Part shown: piece after piece, positions 7,738-15,537 of the stretch
Layout of the letters: every line of letters starts with the position of its first letter
Numbering within the stretch: the stretch's first letter is position 1
Assembly (NCBI GenBank): GCA_019114585.1
Contig: DXFE01000041.1
Coordinates: 1-21,111, forward strand
From: Gemmiger_A avium
GTDB lineage: Bacteria > Bacillota > Clostridia > Oscillospirales > Ruminococcaceae
Length of the DNA: 21,111 nucleotides
Direction: 5' to 3'
Translations under genes and position numbers: made by a program
Notes under the pieces: model-generated
What the model was told of the DNA's origin: nothing
The model's database searches: none
Seen by the model: only the letters and a program-made list of their open reading frames with translations

Positions 7738-8201
7738 GCGGCACCTCCTCCGGCGCTGCGCAGCGCCGCATCGGCCGTTTTGCCGTCCACCGTCACCCGC
7801 AGCAGCGTCGAGCGCGCCCACTGGGCCGAAAAACTCTCCGCCTGGGCCACCGGCTGGGCGGCAGCAGGATCGGTGGCGGCGTCGGCGGCGCAGAGCTGCT
7901 CCACCAGCCAGCCGTCAGACAGATAGATCCGGGTCTCATAGCCGCTTTCCCGGTCGGCCAGGATCAGCATATCCCCCTCGGGGCCCTCCTCCACCCGCAC
8001 GGCGCCGGCGGCATCGCTGGAACGCACGCGGGTGACCAGATAGCCCAGGGTGGCGCGCACCTGGTCGTTGGCACTGCGGCTGGCCGCCAGGCGGCCGTAC
8101 AGCCCGGCGCCCAGGGCGGTAAGCCAGAGGATGCACCCCAGCATCAGCGCAAACAGCGCCAGGGAAAAGGCCGGGGTTGCCCGGTCGGCAGATCGTTGCA
8201 T
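7734..8201 (-). CDS. DUF4860-like membrane protein of the pilus operon
   Basis: 155 residues with one hydrophobic segment at about 11-33, then a helical stretch (SANDQVRATLGYLVTRVRSSDAAGAV) and a beta-rich domain around GDMLILADRESGYETRIYL. This pattern resembles the DUF4860 family, which I recall beside type II secretion F-type genes in Clostridia; the match is from memory and not from a search. The start follows AAAGGAGGG at about 8-9 nt. The stop overlaps the next start by four bases. A minor-pilin or pilus-priming role is plausible from context, but no function is established from the sequence. Confidence 0.7.
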   Translation of the reverse strand: MQRSADRATPAFSLALFALMLGCILWLTALGAGLYGRLAASRSANDQVRATLGYLVTRVRSSDAAGAVRVEEGPEGDMLILADRESGYETRIYLSDGWLVEQLCAADAATDPAAAQPVAQAESFSAQWARSTLLRVTVDGKTADAALRSAGGGAA

Positions 8202-8242
8202 GGGGACGCCCTCCTTTCTCGGTTCCGGCCCTTGCGGGCCGG

Positions 8243-8569
8243 TTATTTCAGCAGAATGGTGACCTGCGGCGGCAGGTTGGAGGCAAACGCCTCATACACC
8301 ACGATATAACGGTCGTGGTTGATCCGCAGGCCGTAATGGTCGGTCAGATAGTCCAGGCTTTCGGGGTAATAGCCCTCCACCGCGTAGCACTGGACCGCGC
8401 TGCGCAGCACGGCGTTTTTCAGCGCGTCGGCCCCCTGACCGGACAGGTCGGCGCCGATGCGGCCGGCGCCCCAGGCGCAGGCCACCGCCACCAGCGCTGC
8501 CGCCAGCAAAACCAGCAGCACGCGGCGAAGCAGCCGCAGGCGGGACAAAAACGGTTTGTCGTGGTACAT
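8243..8569 (-). CDS. Short pseudopilin-like protein
   Basis: 108 residues. A strongly basic N-terminus (Lys and five Arg in the first 16 residues) precedes one membrane segment at about 17-34. The exported part contains AVQCYAVEGYYPESLDYL at 58-75. That pattern, alternating small residues then EG.YP..L.YL, is common just after the transmembrane helix in type II secretion/type IV pseudopilins. A weak ribosome site (AAGGGGG) precedes the ATG at 8569. The gene starts 12 bp after the PilC/GspF-like gene. The family is not certain; a minor pilin is the best guess. Confidence 0.68.
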   Translation of the reverse strand: MYHDKPFLSRLRLLRRVLLVLLAAALVAVACAWGAGRIGADLSGQGADALKNAVLRSAVQCYAVEGYYPESLDYLTDHYGLRINHDRYIVVYEAFASNLPPQVTILLK

Positions 8570-8581
8570 CCCCGCGCCCCC

Positions 8582-9625
8582 TTATCCCACTGTGCCCAGA
8601 ATGCCGATCAGCGGCAGCATCACCGACAGCAGGGTGACACCCACCGCCACGGTGAGGAACGCCGCCAGCGCCGGTTCCACCCGGTCCACCACCCGGTCCA
8701 TCTCGTCGTCCGCGTCCTGGGTGAACAGCTCGGTCAGGCGGGCCAGCACCGGCTCGGTTTTGCCGCTGCGCTCACCGCTGAGCAGCATCCGGGCGTAGAG
8801 CGGCTCGAACAGTTTCTGGTCATGCACTGCGGTGCCAAGGCCAGCCCCCGCGGCCATCTGGGCCCGGGCGGCGGCAATGCCCTTGTGCAGCTGCTCATGA
8901 TCCACCATACCCTCGGCGGCCTCCATGGCGGTGTCCGCGTCCAGGCCGCTGGCAATGAAGATATCCAGCGCGCCCGCCAGCTGGGCCACCGCCAGTTTGC
9001 GGCTGGCCGGGGCGGTAAAGGGCAGACGCTGGAACACCCGGCTGAGCACCGCGCGGCCCGCGGCACGGCGGCCGAGCACCGCGCCCGCCGCCACCAGTAC
9101 CGCCAGCACCAGCGTGACGGCCAGCGCCACGCCGCCCACCCAGTAGGCCAGGCGGATATAGCCGTAGCTGCTGGTGGACAGATCCCCCACCAGCCCTTCG
9201 TATACGCCCTGGAACACCGGCAGCACCCGGATCACCAGCACCGCCAGGATCGCCGCCATCAGCCCCAGCAGCACCGCCGGATATACCACCGCGCTGCGCA
9301 GCTTTTTCTGCAGCCGCGCCTGGGAGGCATAGTACCGGGCCAGGCTGTTCAGCACCGCTTCGGTGCGGCCGGCCTTTTCACCGGCGGCGATCATCCGCAC
9401 CGCGTAGGCAGGCACCACGCCGGTTTTTTCCATCGCGTCGGACAGGCTGTCCCCCAGCAGAAGGGCCTTGTACAGGGTTTGGGCCGTCTGCTTGAACAGG
9501 CCGTCCTCGCTGTCCTCGCACAGCAGGCCGGCGGCCTCGTCCGGCTGGATGCCCGCCCCCAGCAGCAGGGCCAGATTTTCGCACAGGGCGCTGACTGCCA
9601 GCGCGCCAAGTTCCTGTTTCGCCAT
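8582..9625 (-). CDS. Type II secretion/type IV pilus platform protein (PilC/GspF family)
   Basis: An inner-membrane platform protein that couples the cytoplasmic ATPase to pilin assembly. The 347-residue sequence has the family's duplicated T2SF domain. Each copy ends with a GE+.G+TE.VL motif (GEKAGRTEAVL at 82-92 and GERSGKTEPVL at 284-294). Three membrane segments sit at about 113-135, 163-185 and 318-343. The length is slightly below the usual 400 because the N-terminal tail of classical PilC is missing, as in many Firmicute versions. It follows the lipoprotein gene after 48 bp and precedes the small pilin-like genes. Confidence 0.9.
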   Translation of the reverse strand: MAKQELGALAVSALCENLALLLGAGIQPDEAAGLLCEDSEDGLFKQTAQTLYKALLLGDSLSDAMEKTGVVPAYAVRMIAAGEKAGRTEAVLNSLARYYASQARLQKKLRSAVVYPAVLLGLMAAILAVLVIRVLPVFQGVYEGLVGDLSTSSYGYIRLAYWVGGVALAVTLVLAVLVAAGAVLGRRAAGRAVLSRVFQRLPFTAPASRKLAVAQLAGALDIFIASGLDADTAMEAAEGMVDHEQLHKGIAAARAQMAAGAGLGTAVHDQKLFEPLYARMLLSGERSGKTEPVLARLTELFTQDADDEMDRVVDRVEPALAAFLTVAVGVTLLSVMLPLIGILGTVG

Positions 9626-9673
9626 GATGCCTCTTCCTTTCCTGTATCCTGCACGGCGGGCGCGGGCCCGCCG

Positions 9674-10627
9674 TCAGTAGGTCTTGTAATCCCGGTAGTT
9701 GCTGCCGTCCCCGATGAACGCGCTGCTGGCGCCGCCAGCCGCAAAGGTCAGGTCCACCCGCGTCCAGGTCTCCTTGTCCACCTCGATCTTGACGGTGATC
9801 CAGCCGGTCTCTTTCAGCCAGATCATATTCCAGGCGTGGTACAGATCGTTGGGGGCCACATAGCCGGTGATCACCTTGGTGGGAATCCCCTGGCTGCGCA
9901 GCATCGCCGCCGCCAGCACCGCGTAGTCGATGCAGATGCCCTTGCCGGTGGCCAGCGTTTCATCCGCGTCGGAGAGATAGCCGGTGCCGATGCTCTCCGC
10001 CTTGGGGGTATCGTACTTGATGTGCTTTACAATATAATCGTATACAGCGGCCACTGCCCCGGCCTCATTTTCCGCCGAGGCGGCCAGATCCCCCGCCAGC
10101 GCCACGCAGTCGTCATCGGCGGCGTAGTGCACATAGCAGCTGGGCCGCAGAAAGGGCTCGAATTCGCTGGCCAGCTGCACCTGTTCGGTGCGGGCGTATT
10201 TTTCGGTGTACTGGGTGTCGGCCACGTTCTCCATCACCCGGAAGGTATAGCTGCCGCTGCCGCTTTGCAGCGGGCAGACGATGGGGGTACCGTCCCCGGG
10301 CAGGTCGTAGTTGTACTTCACATCCCCGAACACCACCTGGAATTTCAGCCGCTTGGCGCTCCGGGCGCTCACGGCCACATAGCCTTCGCTCAGGTGGCTG
10401 GTATCCAGCAGGCAGTCGCTGCCGCCGGTAGCGGCCGCCGGGTCAAAGGCGGCGTCCGCCATGGGCGGGGGCTGGTAGCCGGCGGCGGGGGTGTCTTCCT
10501 CGGTCAGGCTGCTGCCGGCGGACAGGGAGGCCGCGGGCGGGCTGCTCTGCCCCGGGGCGGAACCGGAACCGCAGCCCGCCAGCAATATATACGCCGCCAG
10601 CAGCCCGGCGATCCATCTGCGCTGCAT
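9674..10627 (-). CDS. Transglutaminase-like lipoprotein
   Basis: A 317-residue exported lipoprotein. The signal ends in the lipobox L-L-A-G-C with Cys19 as the lipidation site, followed by a Ser/Ala/Pro-rich linker to about residue 60. The C-terminal half is a transglutaminase/cysteine-protease-like core with the expected catalytic residues: C232 in KGICIDYA, H264 in HAWNM and D292 in RVDLTF. Such domains act as proteases, amidases or cross-linkers outside the cell, and the substrate cannot be told from sequence. The start follows GGAGG with 7 bases, and a good promoter lies just upstream. As the first gene of the operon, it may process or cross-link an exported pilus component, which is inference. 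Confidence 0.88.
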   Translation of the reverse strand: MQRRWIAGLLAAYILLAGCGSGSAPGQSSPPAASLSAGSSLTEEDTPAAGYQPPPMADAAFDPAAATGGSDCLLDTSHLSEGYVAVSARSAKRLKFQVVFGDVKYNYDLPGDGTPIVCPLQSGSGSYTFRVMENVADTQYTEKYARTEQVQLASEFEPFLRPSCYVHYAADDDCVALAGDLAASAENEAGAVAAVYDYIVKHIKYDTPKAESIGTGYLSDADETLATGKGICIDYAVLAAAMLRSQGIPTKVITGYVAPNDLYHAWNMIWLKETGWITVKIEVDKETWTRVDLTFAAGGASSAFIGDGSNYRDYKTY

Positions 10628-10679
10628 TCCGATTCCTCCTTTTCCCGGCCGGGCATGTCCGCCTGCCGTTATTCATTTC

Positions 10680-10708
10680 ATTATAGGAAAGATTCCGCAA
10701 AAAGTAAA
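10680..10708 (-). promoter_or_regulatory. Sigma-A promoter of the pilus operon
   Basis: On the minus strand TTTACT, 17 bases, TATAAT: a perfect -10 box and 4 of 6 at -35. The predicted start near 10673 leaves a 5' UTR of about 46 nt before the lipoprotein gene. All genes from 10627 down to 4571 are separated by under 50 bp or overlap, so this promoter probably drives the whole unit. Confidence 0.75.
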
Positions 10709-10735
10709 GGGCAGCCGCCGGCCGCCCCCGCCCTG

Positions 10736-10782
10736 CCGGCAGCGCGGAAAACCGCTTCAAAGCGGCATTTTCGCGCTGCCGG
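10736..10782 (-). terminator. Long hairpin, probable terminator after the EAL-GGDEF gene
   Basis: An 11-bp outer stem (10736-10746 with 10772-10782) continues through short bulges into an A4/T4 segment and an inner stem CCGCT/AGCGG (10752-10756 with 10761-10765). On the minus strand the inner hairpin is followed directly by TTTT. The T run is short, so efficiency is uncertain. It separates the EAL-GGDEF gene (stop at 10845) from the pilus promoter. Confidence 0.5.
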
Positions 10783-10844
10783 ATTCGCAGGTTAACCCCA
10801 CAGGCGGAAGGCCCGCCGGCAGTCTGTTCCGGCGGGCCCGTAGG

Positions 10845-13800
10845 TCAGGATTCGGCGGGCGGGTGCTCCAGCGTGCCGCCCTGCGGATCGGTCACGCGGA
10901 AGATCCGGTACTGGTTCTTGCCCCGCCGCTTGGCTTCGTAGAGGGCCGCGTCGGCGTTGGCCAGCAGGGTATCGTAGTCCTCCCCGTCGGCCGGATACAG
11001 GGACGCGCCGATGCTGCCCATGATCTGGTAGCGGGTCTCCCCGTTGCGGTAGGGATTGCGGAACATGGTGCAGAGCCGGTCCAGCCGGTTTTCCAGCACC
11101 TCCCGGGTCATGTTGGAGACAAAGACCACAAACTCGTCCCCGCCGTAGCGGGCCACCACGTCCGAGTGGCGGAACACGCCCAGAATCCGCTGGGCAATGC
11201 AGCGCAGAATGTCGTCCCCCACCATGTGGCCCAGGGTGTCGTTGGCCTTTTTGAAATCATCCACGTCGATAAACACCAGCGCCCCGTATGCCGACTGTTT
11301 CTCGGCCAGCTGACGGCGCACATGGCGTTCAAAATAGGTGCGGTTGTACAGGCCGGTCAGGCCGTCCCGGTTGGCTTTCTCTTTCCAGCGGGCCACCTCG
11401 CTGCGCCAGCTGCCGGTGTTGACCAGCACGCCCCGGATCACCGGCCCGTCCGGCCCGTTCTCCCGGTGTATGTGAACCTCCATCCACTCATACCGGCCAT
11501 CGGACACGCAGAAGCGCAGCGCGCCTTCCGCCCAGGGCGCCTCCTGCCGGGCACAGCGGCCCAGCATATCAAAGAATTCATCTTCGTCGTTTTCGTTCAG
11601 CACGCCCGATCCGCGCACAAACGCGGCGGCGTCCGGGTACTCGGTAACACCCGCCATAACCGGGGAGAACGGATCCGAGAACCGGATGCTGCCGGTCTCC
11701 GGCCGGTACAGGAAGGTAACAATGCTGGCGGGGCGGGAACCCTCGCCGCCCTGCATGCGGGGATCCAGCAGCGCCCCTTCCGTGTCCACACAGCGCAGCC
11801 GGCCATCCTGCCAGGCGGTCTGCTCAAACTCTTCCACCGGCATGGGGCGGAAGAACACATAGCCCTGCACAATGTCGCAGGCGGAACGGCGCAGATGCCG
11901 GGCCTGCTGCAGGTTGTCCACCCCTTCGGCCACGGTGGTGATGTGCAGTTTGCCCGCCATCTTGAGAATGGATTCCACCACGCAGCGGCCCCGGGTAGAA
12001 TCGTTGGTGCCCACAAAAAAGCTGCGGTCCAGTTTGATGGTGTCCACGTTCAGCTGATTGAGCATCCCCAGGGAGGAATACCCGGAGCCAAAATCATCCA
12101 GTGAACAGCTGAACCCGGCCTCGTGCATCCGGTCGATCAGCCGGCGCACCCCGTCCGGGTCATCCAGCAGGATGGTCTCGGTCAGTTCAAACTCGATCAG
12201 CCCCCGGTCCACCCGGTACCGGTCCCGGATACGGCGGCAGCGATCCAGGAAATCCGGGATCTCCAGATTCTGGCGGGAAAGGTTCACCGAAATGGTGCAC
12301 AGCTCCCGTCCCTCGTCCTTCCAGCGGGCCAGCAGGCAGCAGACCTGCTCAAAAATGAACTGATCCAGCCGGGTGATCAGCCGGTATTTTTCAAACACCG
12401 GCACAAATACCGCCGGCGACAGCATCCCCTTGGTGGGGTGCTGCCAGCGGATCAGCGCCTCCGCGCCGGCCACCCGCCGGTCTTCCAGGCGCACCTTGGG
12501 CTGGAAATACACCCGGAAATCCCCCGCCTGCAGCGAGGCGTCCAGCCGGTTGACCAGTTCCTTTTCCCGCAGCTGGGTGCGCTGCCATTCCGCGTCGTAG
12601 AAGGTACAGCCGCCCTCCACCGCCGCGCCGGTTTTGCGGGCGGTGCTGCTGCGCTCCTGCATGGCGGCCACGTCGGTTTTCTCCGGGGCGGCCATATCCG
12701 CGCCGAAGCGCAGTTCCAGGTAGTAGGGATCTTCCCGGCCCTGGTTGAAAGCATTGGCCTTGTGGTACATCTCCCGCAGGCGGCGCCCGATCTCCTCCCG
12801 GTCCTGCCCTTCCAGCAGCAGATAAAACAGGTCGGCCGAGGCCCGGGCCAGCAGCTCGCCGGGATGCAGGCAGCTCTGCATGGTGCGGTACAGATGGCAC
12901 AAGGTGCGGTTGCCCTCCTCGGTGCCGAAAATATTGTTGATCAGCTTGAAGCCCTGCATATCCGCCGATACCAGGGTATAGTTGCTGCTTTTTTTGAGCA
13001 GGCGGGCTGCCTCGCTGCGGAAACGGGTATCGCTCATACCACCGGTGACGGGGTCCACAAAGGCCATGTATTCCAGGCTGGCCTGATACCCGCGGCGCAG
13101 CAGGACCACCGTAAGCAGCACACCGCCGAAGATGGCGATGATCAGCACGGTAAGCCACAGGTTGCTCTGCACCAGGAAAGAAACATCCTTGCTGAGCAGA
13201 TCCGCCGGGATCATGGTAAGCACATACCATTCGTTGGCGGTAAGCGGAATGTAGCTGACCATTACCGCACTGTTGCTGCCGCGCACGGTCGCCACTCCGG
13301 CCTTGCCTGCGTGCATGTCCTCGGACATCTGGTCCAACTGCCGCTTCTCACTTTCGGTGCCGTTTTCCCACACATCCCGCAGCGTGCCGGACATTTCGTT
13401 GCCCTCCCCGGCAGCCAGCAGTTCACCGTCCCGGGTCACCACCCGGGAGGTGCCTTCGCCGTTGAAGCTCTGGCCGGAGAGCATGCGGGTAAGCAGGCTG
13501 CCGCTCTTGACCCCCAGCAAAACCGGATCTTCCCTGGTTTCACCGGCGGCATAGTAAATGCCCAGTTCCGGTTCCCGGGACATGATCAGCCGGGCCTGGC
13601 CGGGCTGGATCATATCCTCCCCGGCCAGCGAGGAACTGCGCCAGCTGATCCAGGCTTTCGCGTCTTCCACGTTCTCCGCCAGGCACAGTTCGTCAAAGCT
13701 GGCCACCGACTCTTTGCGGGTGATAAATTCCGGCAGCGCCTCCGGCCCCAGCAGCACGGCACTGTCCCGGATGATATTCAGGCTTTCGATGGACTGGGCG

Positions 13801-14000
13801 ATCCGCGCATCGATCTGGGATGCCACCTGGGCCGACACGTCCACCAGATAATCCCGGGTACGCTGCTCATTGACCTGGCGCAGCATCAGGTTGTTGAACA
13901 GAAACAGCGCCCCCGCCGTCAGCAGGGTAACGCACAGAATCGACAGCGCCAGGAACATACCTTTCCGATAGCGATGGATCATTTGAAGTTCATGTTTCAT
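10845..14000 (-). CDS. Membrane c-di-GMP enzyme: sensor, degenerate GGDEF, EAL, PAS-like, GGDEF
   Basis: A 1051-residue protein combining c-di-GMP synthesis and breakdown modules. A membrane segment (about 16-38) precedes an extracytoplasmic Cache-like sensor (about 45-275) and a second membrane segment (about 280-303). A first GGDEF domain follows with a ruined signature (SADLF at 388-392). The EAL phosphodiesterase domain looks complete: E514 in EALIRW, a VNLS segment, ELTET, DDFGSGYSS with D635/D636, KLDRSF, AEGV and QGY. A PAS-like stretch (about 750-895) follows, then an intact GGDEF at 953-957 with an RxxD inhibitory site at 944-947. Both activities are therefore plausible. The ATG at 14000 is preferred; a GTG three codons upstream is possible because the ribosome site is weak (GGGGA). 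The gene has its own promoter and is probably monocistronic. Confidence 0.93.
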   Translation of the reverse strand: MKHELQMIHRYRKGMFLALSILCVTLLTAGALFLFNNLMLRQVNEQRTRDYLVDVSAQVASQIDARIAQSIESLNIIRDSAVLLGPEALPEFITRKESVASFDELCLAENVEDAKAWISWRSSSLAGEDMIQPGQARLIMSREPELGIYYAAGETREDPVLLGVKSGSLLTRMLSGQSFNGEGTSRVVTRDGELLAAGEGNEMSGTLRDVWENGTESEKRQLDQMSEDMHAGKAGVATVRGSNSAVMVSYIPLTANEWYVLTMIPADLLSKDVSFLVQSNLWLTVLIIAIFGGVLLTVVLLRRGYQASLEYMAFVDPVTGGMSDTRFRSEAARLLKKSSNYTLVSADMQGFKLINNIFGTEEGNRTLCHLYRTMQSCLHPGELLARASADLFYLLLEGQDREEIGRRLREMYHKANAFNQGREDPYYLELRFGADMAAPEKTDVAAMQERSSTARKTGAAVEGGCTFYDAEWQRTQLREKELVNRLDASLQAGDFRVYFQPKVRLEDRRVAGAEALIRWQHPTKGMLSPAVFVPVFEKYRLITRLDQFIFEQVCCLLARWKDEGRELCTISVNLSRQNLEIPDFLDRCRRIRDRYRVDRGLIEFELTETILLDDPDGVRRLIDRMHEAGFSCSLDDFGSGYSSLGMLNQLNVDTIKLDRSFFVGTNDSTRGRCVVESILKMAGKLHITTVAEGVDNLQQARHLRRSACDIVQGYVFFRPMPVEEFEQTAWQDGRLRCVDTEGALLDPRMQGGEGSRPASIVTFLYRPETGSIRFSDPFSPVMAGVTEYPDAAAFVRGSGVLNENDEDEFFDMLGRCARQEAPWAEGALRFCVSDGRYEWMEVHIHRENGPDGPVIRGVLVNTGSWRSEVARWKEKANRDGLTGLYNRTYFERHVRRQLAEKQSAYGALVFIDVDDFKKANDTLGHMVGDDILRCIAQRILGVFRHSDVVARYGGDEFVVFVSNMTREVLENRLDRLCTMFRNPYRNGETRYQIMGSIGASLYPADGEDYDTLLANADAALYEAKRRGKNQYRIFRVTDPQGGTLEHPPAES

Positions 14001-14057
14001 CCTTGACACCGTCCCCGGGATACGGCGAAAAACGCCGCGGATTTTGTAACCATTCCT

Positions 14058-14086
14058 ATTTTACCATACCGGCCGCCCTGTGACAA
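14058..14086 (-). promoter_or_regulatory. Sigma-A promoter of the EAL-GGDEF gene
   Basis: On the minus strand TTGTCA, 17 bases, TAAAAT: each box matches consensus at 5 of 6 positions. The expected transcript starts near 14051. Its short leader contains a small hairpin, CGGCG (14023-14027) with CGCCG (14033-14037), around an A5 loop on the plus strand. Confidence 0.75.
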
Positions 14087-14113
14087 CCGCACAACATGCG
14101 CCCGGATATGGAC

Positions 14114-14135
14114 AAAAAGCGCCCGCCAGGCGGGC
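14114..14135 (-). terminator. Terminator of the OPT-PqqD unit
   Basis: GCCCGCC and GGCGGGC (14121-14135) form a GC-rich hairpin that on the minus strand is followed by GC and then TTTTT. A second match, CGGGCGTTTTT at 14150-14160, could pair with 14120-14125 to give an alternative hairpin for plus-strand readers. It lies about 55 bp beyond the PqqD stop. Confidence 0.72.
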
Positions 14136-14188
14136 ACACAGCCGCCGGTCGGGCGTTTTTCATACGCTGTTTTCTGCAAAGGGCCGGT

Positions 14189-14521
14189 CTACCGCCCGGC
14201 CGGCTCTTCGCCGGGGTTTGCCAGGGTGATGAACTCGTAGCTGGCCAGAATCTGGATATATTTTGCCATGCGGGGATACACCGGATCCGCCTTGGGGCCG
14301 AACTGCTCCGCCGCCAGGTCCGCCAGCTGCCCCACCGTGCGCTGCCCGTCGATACGGGGCCAGACAAAAGATCCCATCTTATCCAGATGAATATGGGAAA
14401 CACGGGGTTTATGCAGCAGTTTCTGGGCGGCCTTGTTGAACAGGCCGGTGTTTTCCTTGTGCAGCGTCACGATCCCCGCCTCATCGGTGCTCCACGCCAG
14501 GTCTGCCCGGGTGGGGATCAT
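14189..14521 (-). CDS. PqqD-family protein, probably lacking its N-terminus
   Basis: The 110-residue frame matches the clostridial PqqD-like family over nearly its whole length: an IPTRADLAW start, a GIVTLHKENTGLFNKAAQ segment, KPRVSHIHLD, GSFVWPRIDG, then FGPKADPVYPRM and a C-terminal ILASYEFI. PqqD-like domains bind peptide substrates for radical SAM enzymes; solo copies such as this have unknown roles. From memory, family members carry about ten further residues before the IP motif. Here those are absent, there is no ribosome site ahead of the ATG at 14521, and the frame lies inside the end of the truncated transporter frame (40-bp overlap). Expression is therefore doubtful unless translation is coupled. 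Confidence 0.7.
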   Translation of the reverse strand: MIPTRADLAWSTDEAGIVTLHKENTGLFNKAAQKLLHKPRVSHIHLDKMGSFVWPRIDGQRTVGQLADLAAEQFGPKADPVYPRMAKYIQILASYEFITLANPGEEPAGR

Positions 14522-15269
14522 AGCCGAACAGCAGGATCATGGGGATCAGCACACACCAGCCGATCACGCCGCCCACAAACATGAAGGAGGAGATGCGGGG
14601 GCCCACGATGTAGCCCACGCCCACCAGCGCCGGGTAGATCTGGGTGCCGATCTGGGCGCCGAACTCCTTGAAGGTCAGGTTGACCTCGGTGGGGGCCAGC
14701 TTGACGCCGTCCACCAGGAACTTGAAGACGGCCGCGATGCCCATGCCGGAGAAGACCGACGCGGCCTGGGCGCCGCCCTCCTCACCCGCCAGCAGCACTT
14801 CGGCGCAGGCGGTGCCCTCCGGATAGGGCAGGGTGGCATGTTCGCGCACGATCAAGGCGTTGCGCAGGGGCACCATGAACAGCACGCCCAGGATGCCGCC
14901 GCACAGCGCGATGACGGTGATGGCCAGCAGGCTGGGCTTTTCGCCCTTGCCTTCCGCCGCCCACAGGAACAGGGCGGGCAGGGTGAAGATGGCACCGGCC
15001 GCCAGGGACTCGCCGGCAGAGCCGATGGTCTGCACGATGTTGCTTTCCAGGATGGAGTTGCGGCGCATGAGCACCCGGATAATGCCCATGGACAGCACCG
15101 CCGCCGGGATGGAGGCGGATACGGTAAGCCCGACGCGCAGGCCCAGATAGGCGTTGGCCGCGCCGAACACCACGGCCAGGATCACACCGATGATCACCGA
15201 CACGGCCGTGATTTCCGGCGTGACCTTATCCGCCGGAATGTACGGTTTGAATGGTTTGTTCTCGTTCAT
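14481..15269 (-). pseudogene. OPT-family oligopeptide transporter, C-terminally truncated
   Basis: The first 250 residues are a good OPT transporter N-terminus: YIPADKVTPEIT, a membrane helix, GAANAYLGLRVGLTVSASIPAAVLSM, NIVQTIGSAGESLAAGAIFTLPALF, then ALCGGILGVLFMVPLRNALI and LPYPEGTACAEVLLAG. OPT proteins usually have more than 600 residues and a dozen or more membrane segments; this frame stops at 262. After LLFG the sequence leaves the family and runs in another frame through the start of the PqqD gene until a stop at 14481. The start at 15269 has AAGGA with 8 bases spacing and a promoter upstream. The simplest reading is deletion of the second half of the transporter together with the 5' end of the next gene; a misassembly is the main alternative. 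Confidence 0.8.
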
Positions 15270-15354
15270 AAGCTCGTTCCTTTTCCTTTTTTGTTTGCCG
15301 TGCGCGGACAGTGCGGTGTTGCCCGGCCCGGCAAAGACGTGGCGCACAAGCCTT

Positions 15355-15383
15355 GTTATATAGGAATTGGACAGCTGTCGCAA
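15355..15383 (-). promoter_or_regulatory. Promoter of the OPT gene with a palindrome in the spacer
   Basis: On the minus strand TTGCGA, 17 bases, TATAAC. The spacer contains the perfect 10-bp palindrome GACAGCTGTC (15370-15379), a possible operator. The leader to the OPT start is about 80 nt. Confidence 0.5.
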
Positions 15384-15502
15384 GGGCGCGGAGCGTTTTC
15401 TCACAGAGGACGGCGAAACTTTCACAAATCAGCGTGTTATCTTGCTTGCATACATGTTGCACACAGGCGGTTCGTAAAATCTTTGCGGGGACATTTTTTC
15501 TG

Positions 15503-15531
15503 TTGACAAATGCATGTATTTTCGATACACT
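15503..15531 (+). promoter_or_regulatory. Sigma-A promoter of the polyamine operon
   Basis: TTGACA (perfect) is followed after 17 bases by TACACT (4 of 6). Transcription would begin near 15538, about 400 nt ahead of speD. Further candidates inside the leader are TTGATT-18-TATAAG (15665-15694) and an extended -10 TGCTATATA (15774-15782 region). Confidence 0.7.
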
Positions 15532-15537
15532 TTAACT

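Noticed and set aside
8177..10795. An 872-codon plus-strand frame opposite the pilus operon
   Set aside because: It is His/Gln/Gly-rich with no recognisable domain and covers several well-supported minus-strand genes.
10811..10837. Hairpin GCCCGCCGG/CCGGCGGGC after the EAL-GGDEF stop as a terminator
   Set aside because: The 9-bp stem is perfect but there is no T tract on the minus strand. The hairpin at 10736-10782 with TTTT is a better candidate.
12123..14006. A 627-codon plus-strand frame opposite the EAL-GGDEF gene
   Set aside because: It is a mirror of the intact EAL and sensor coding sequence, without a ribosome site or family resemblance.
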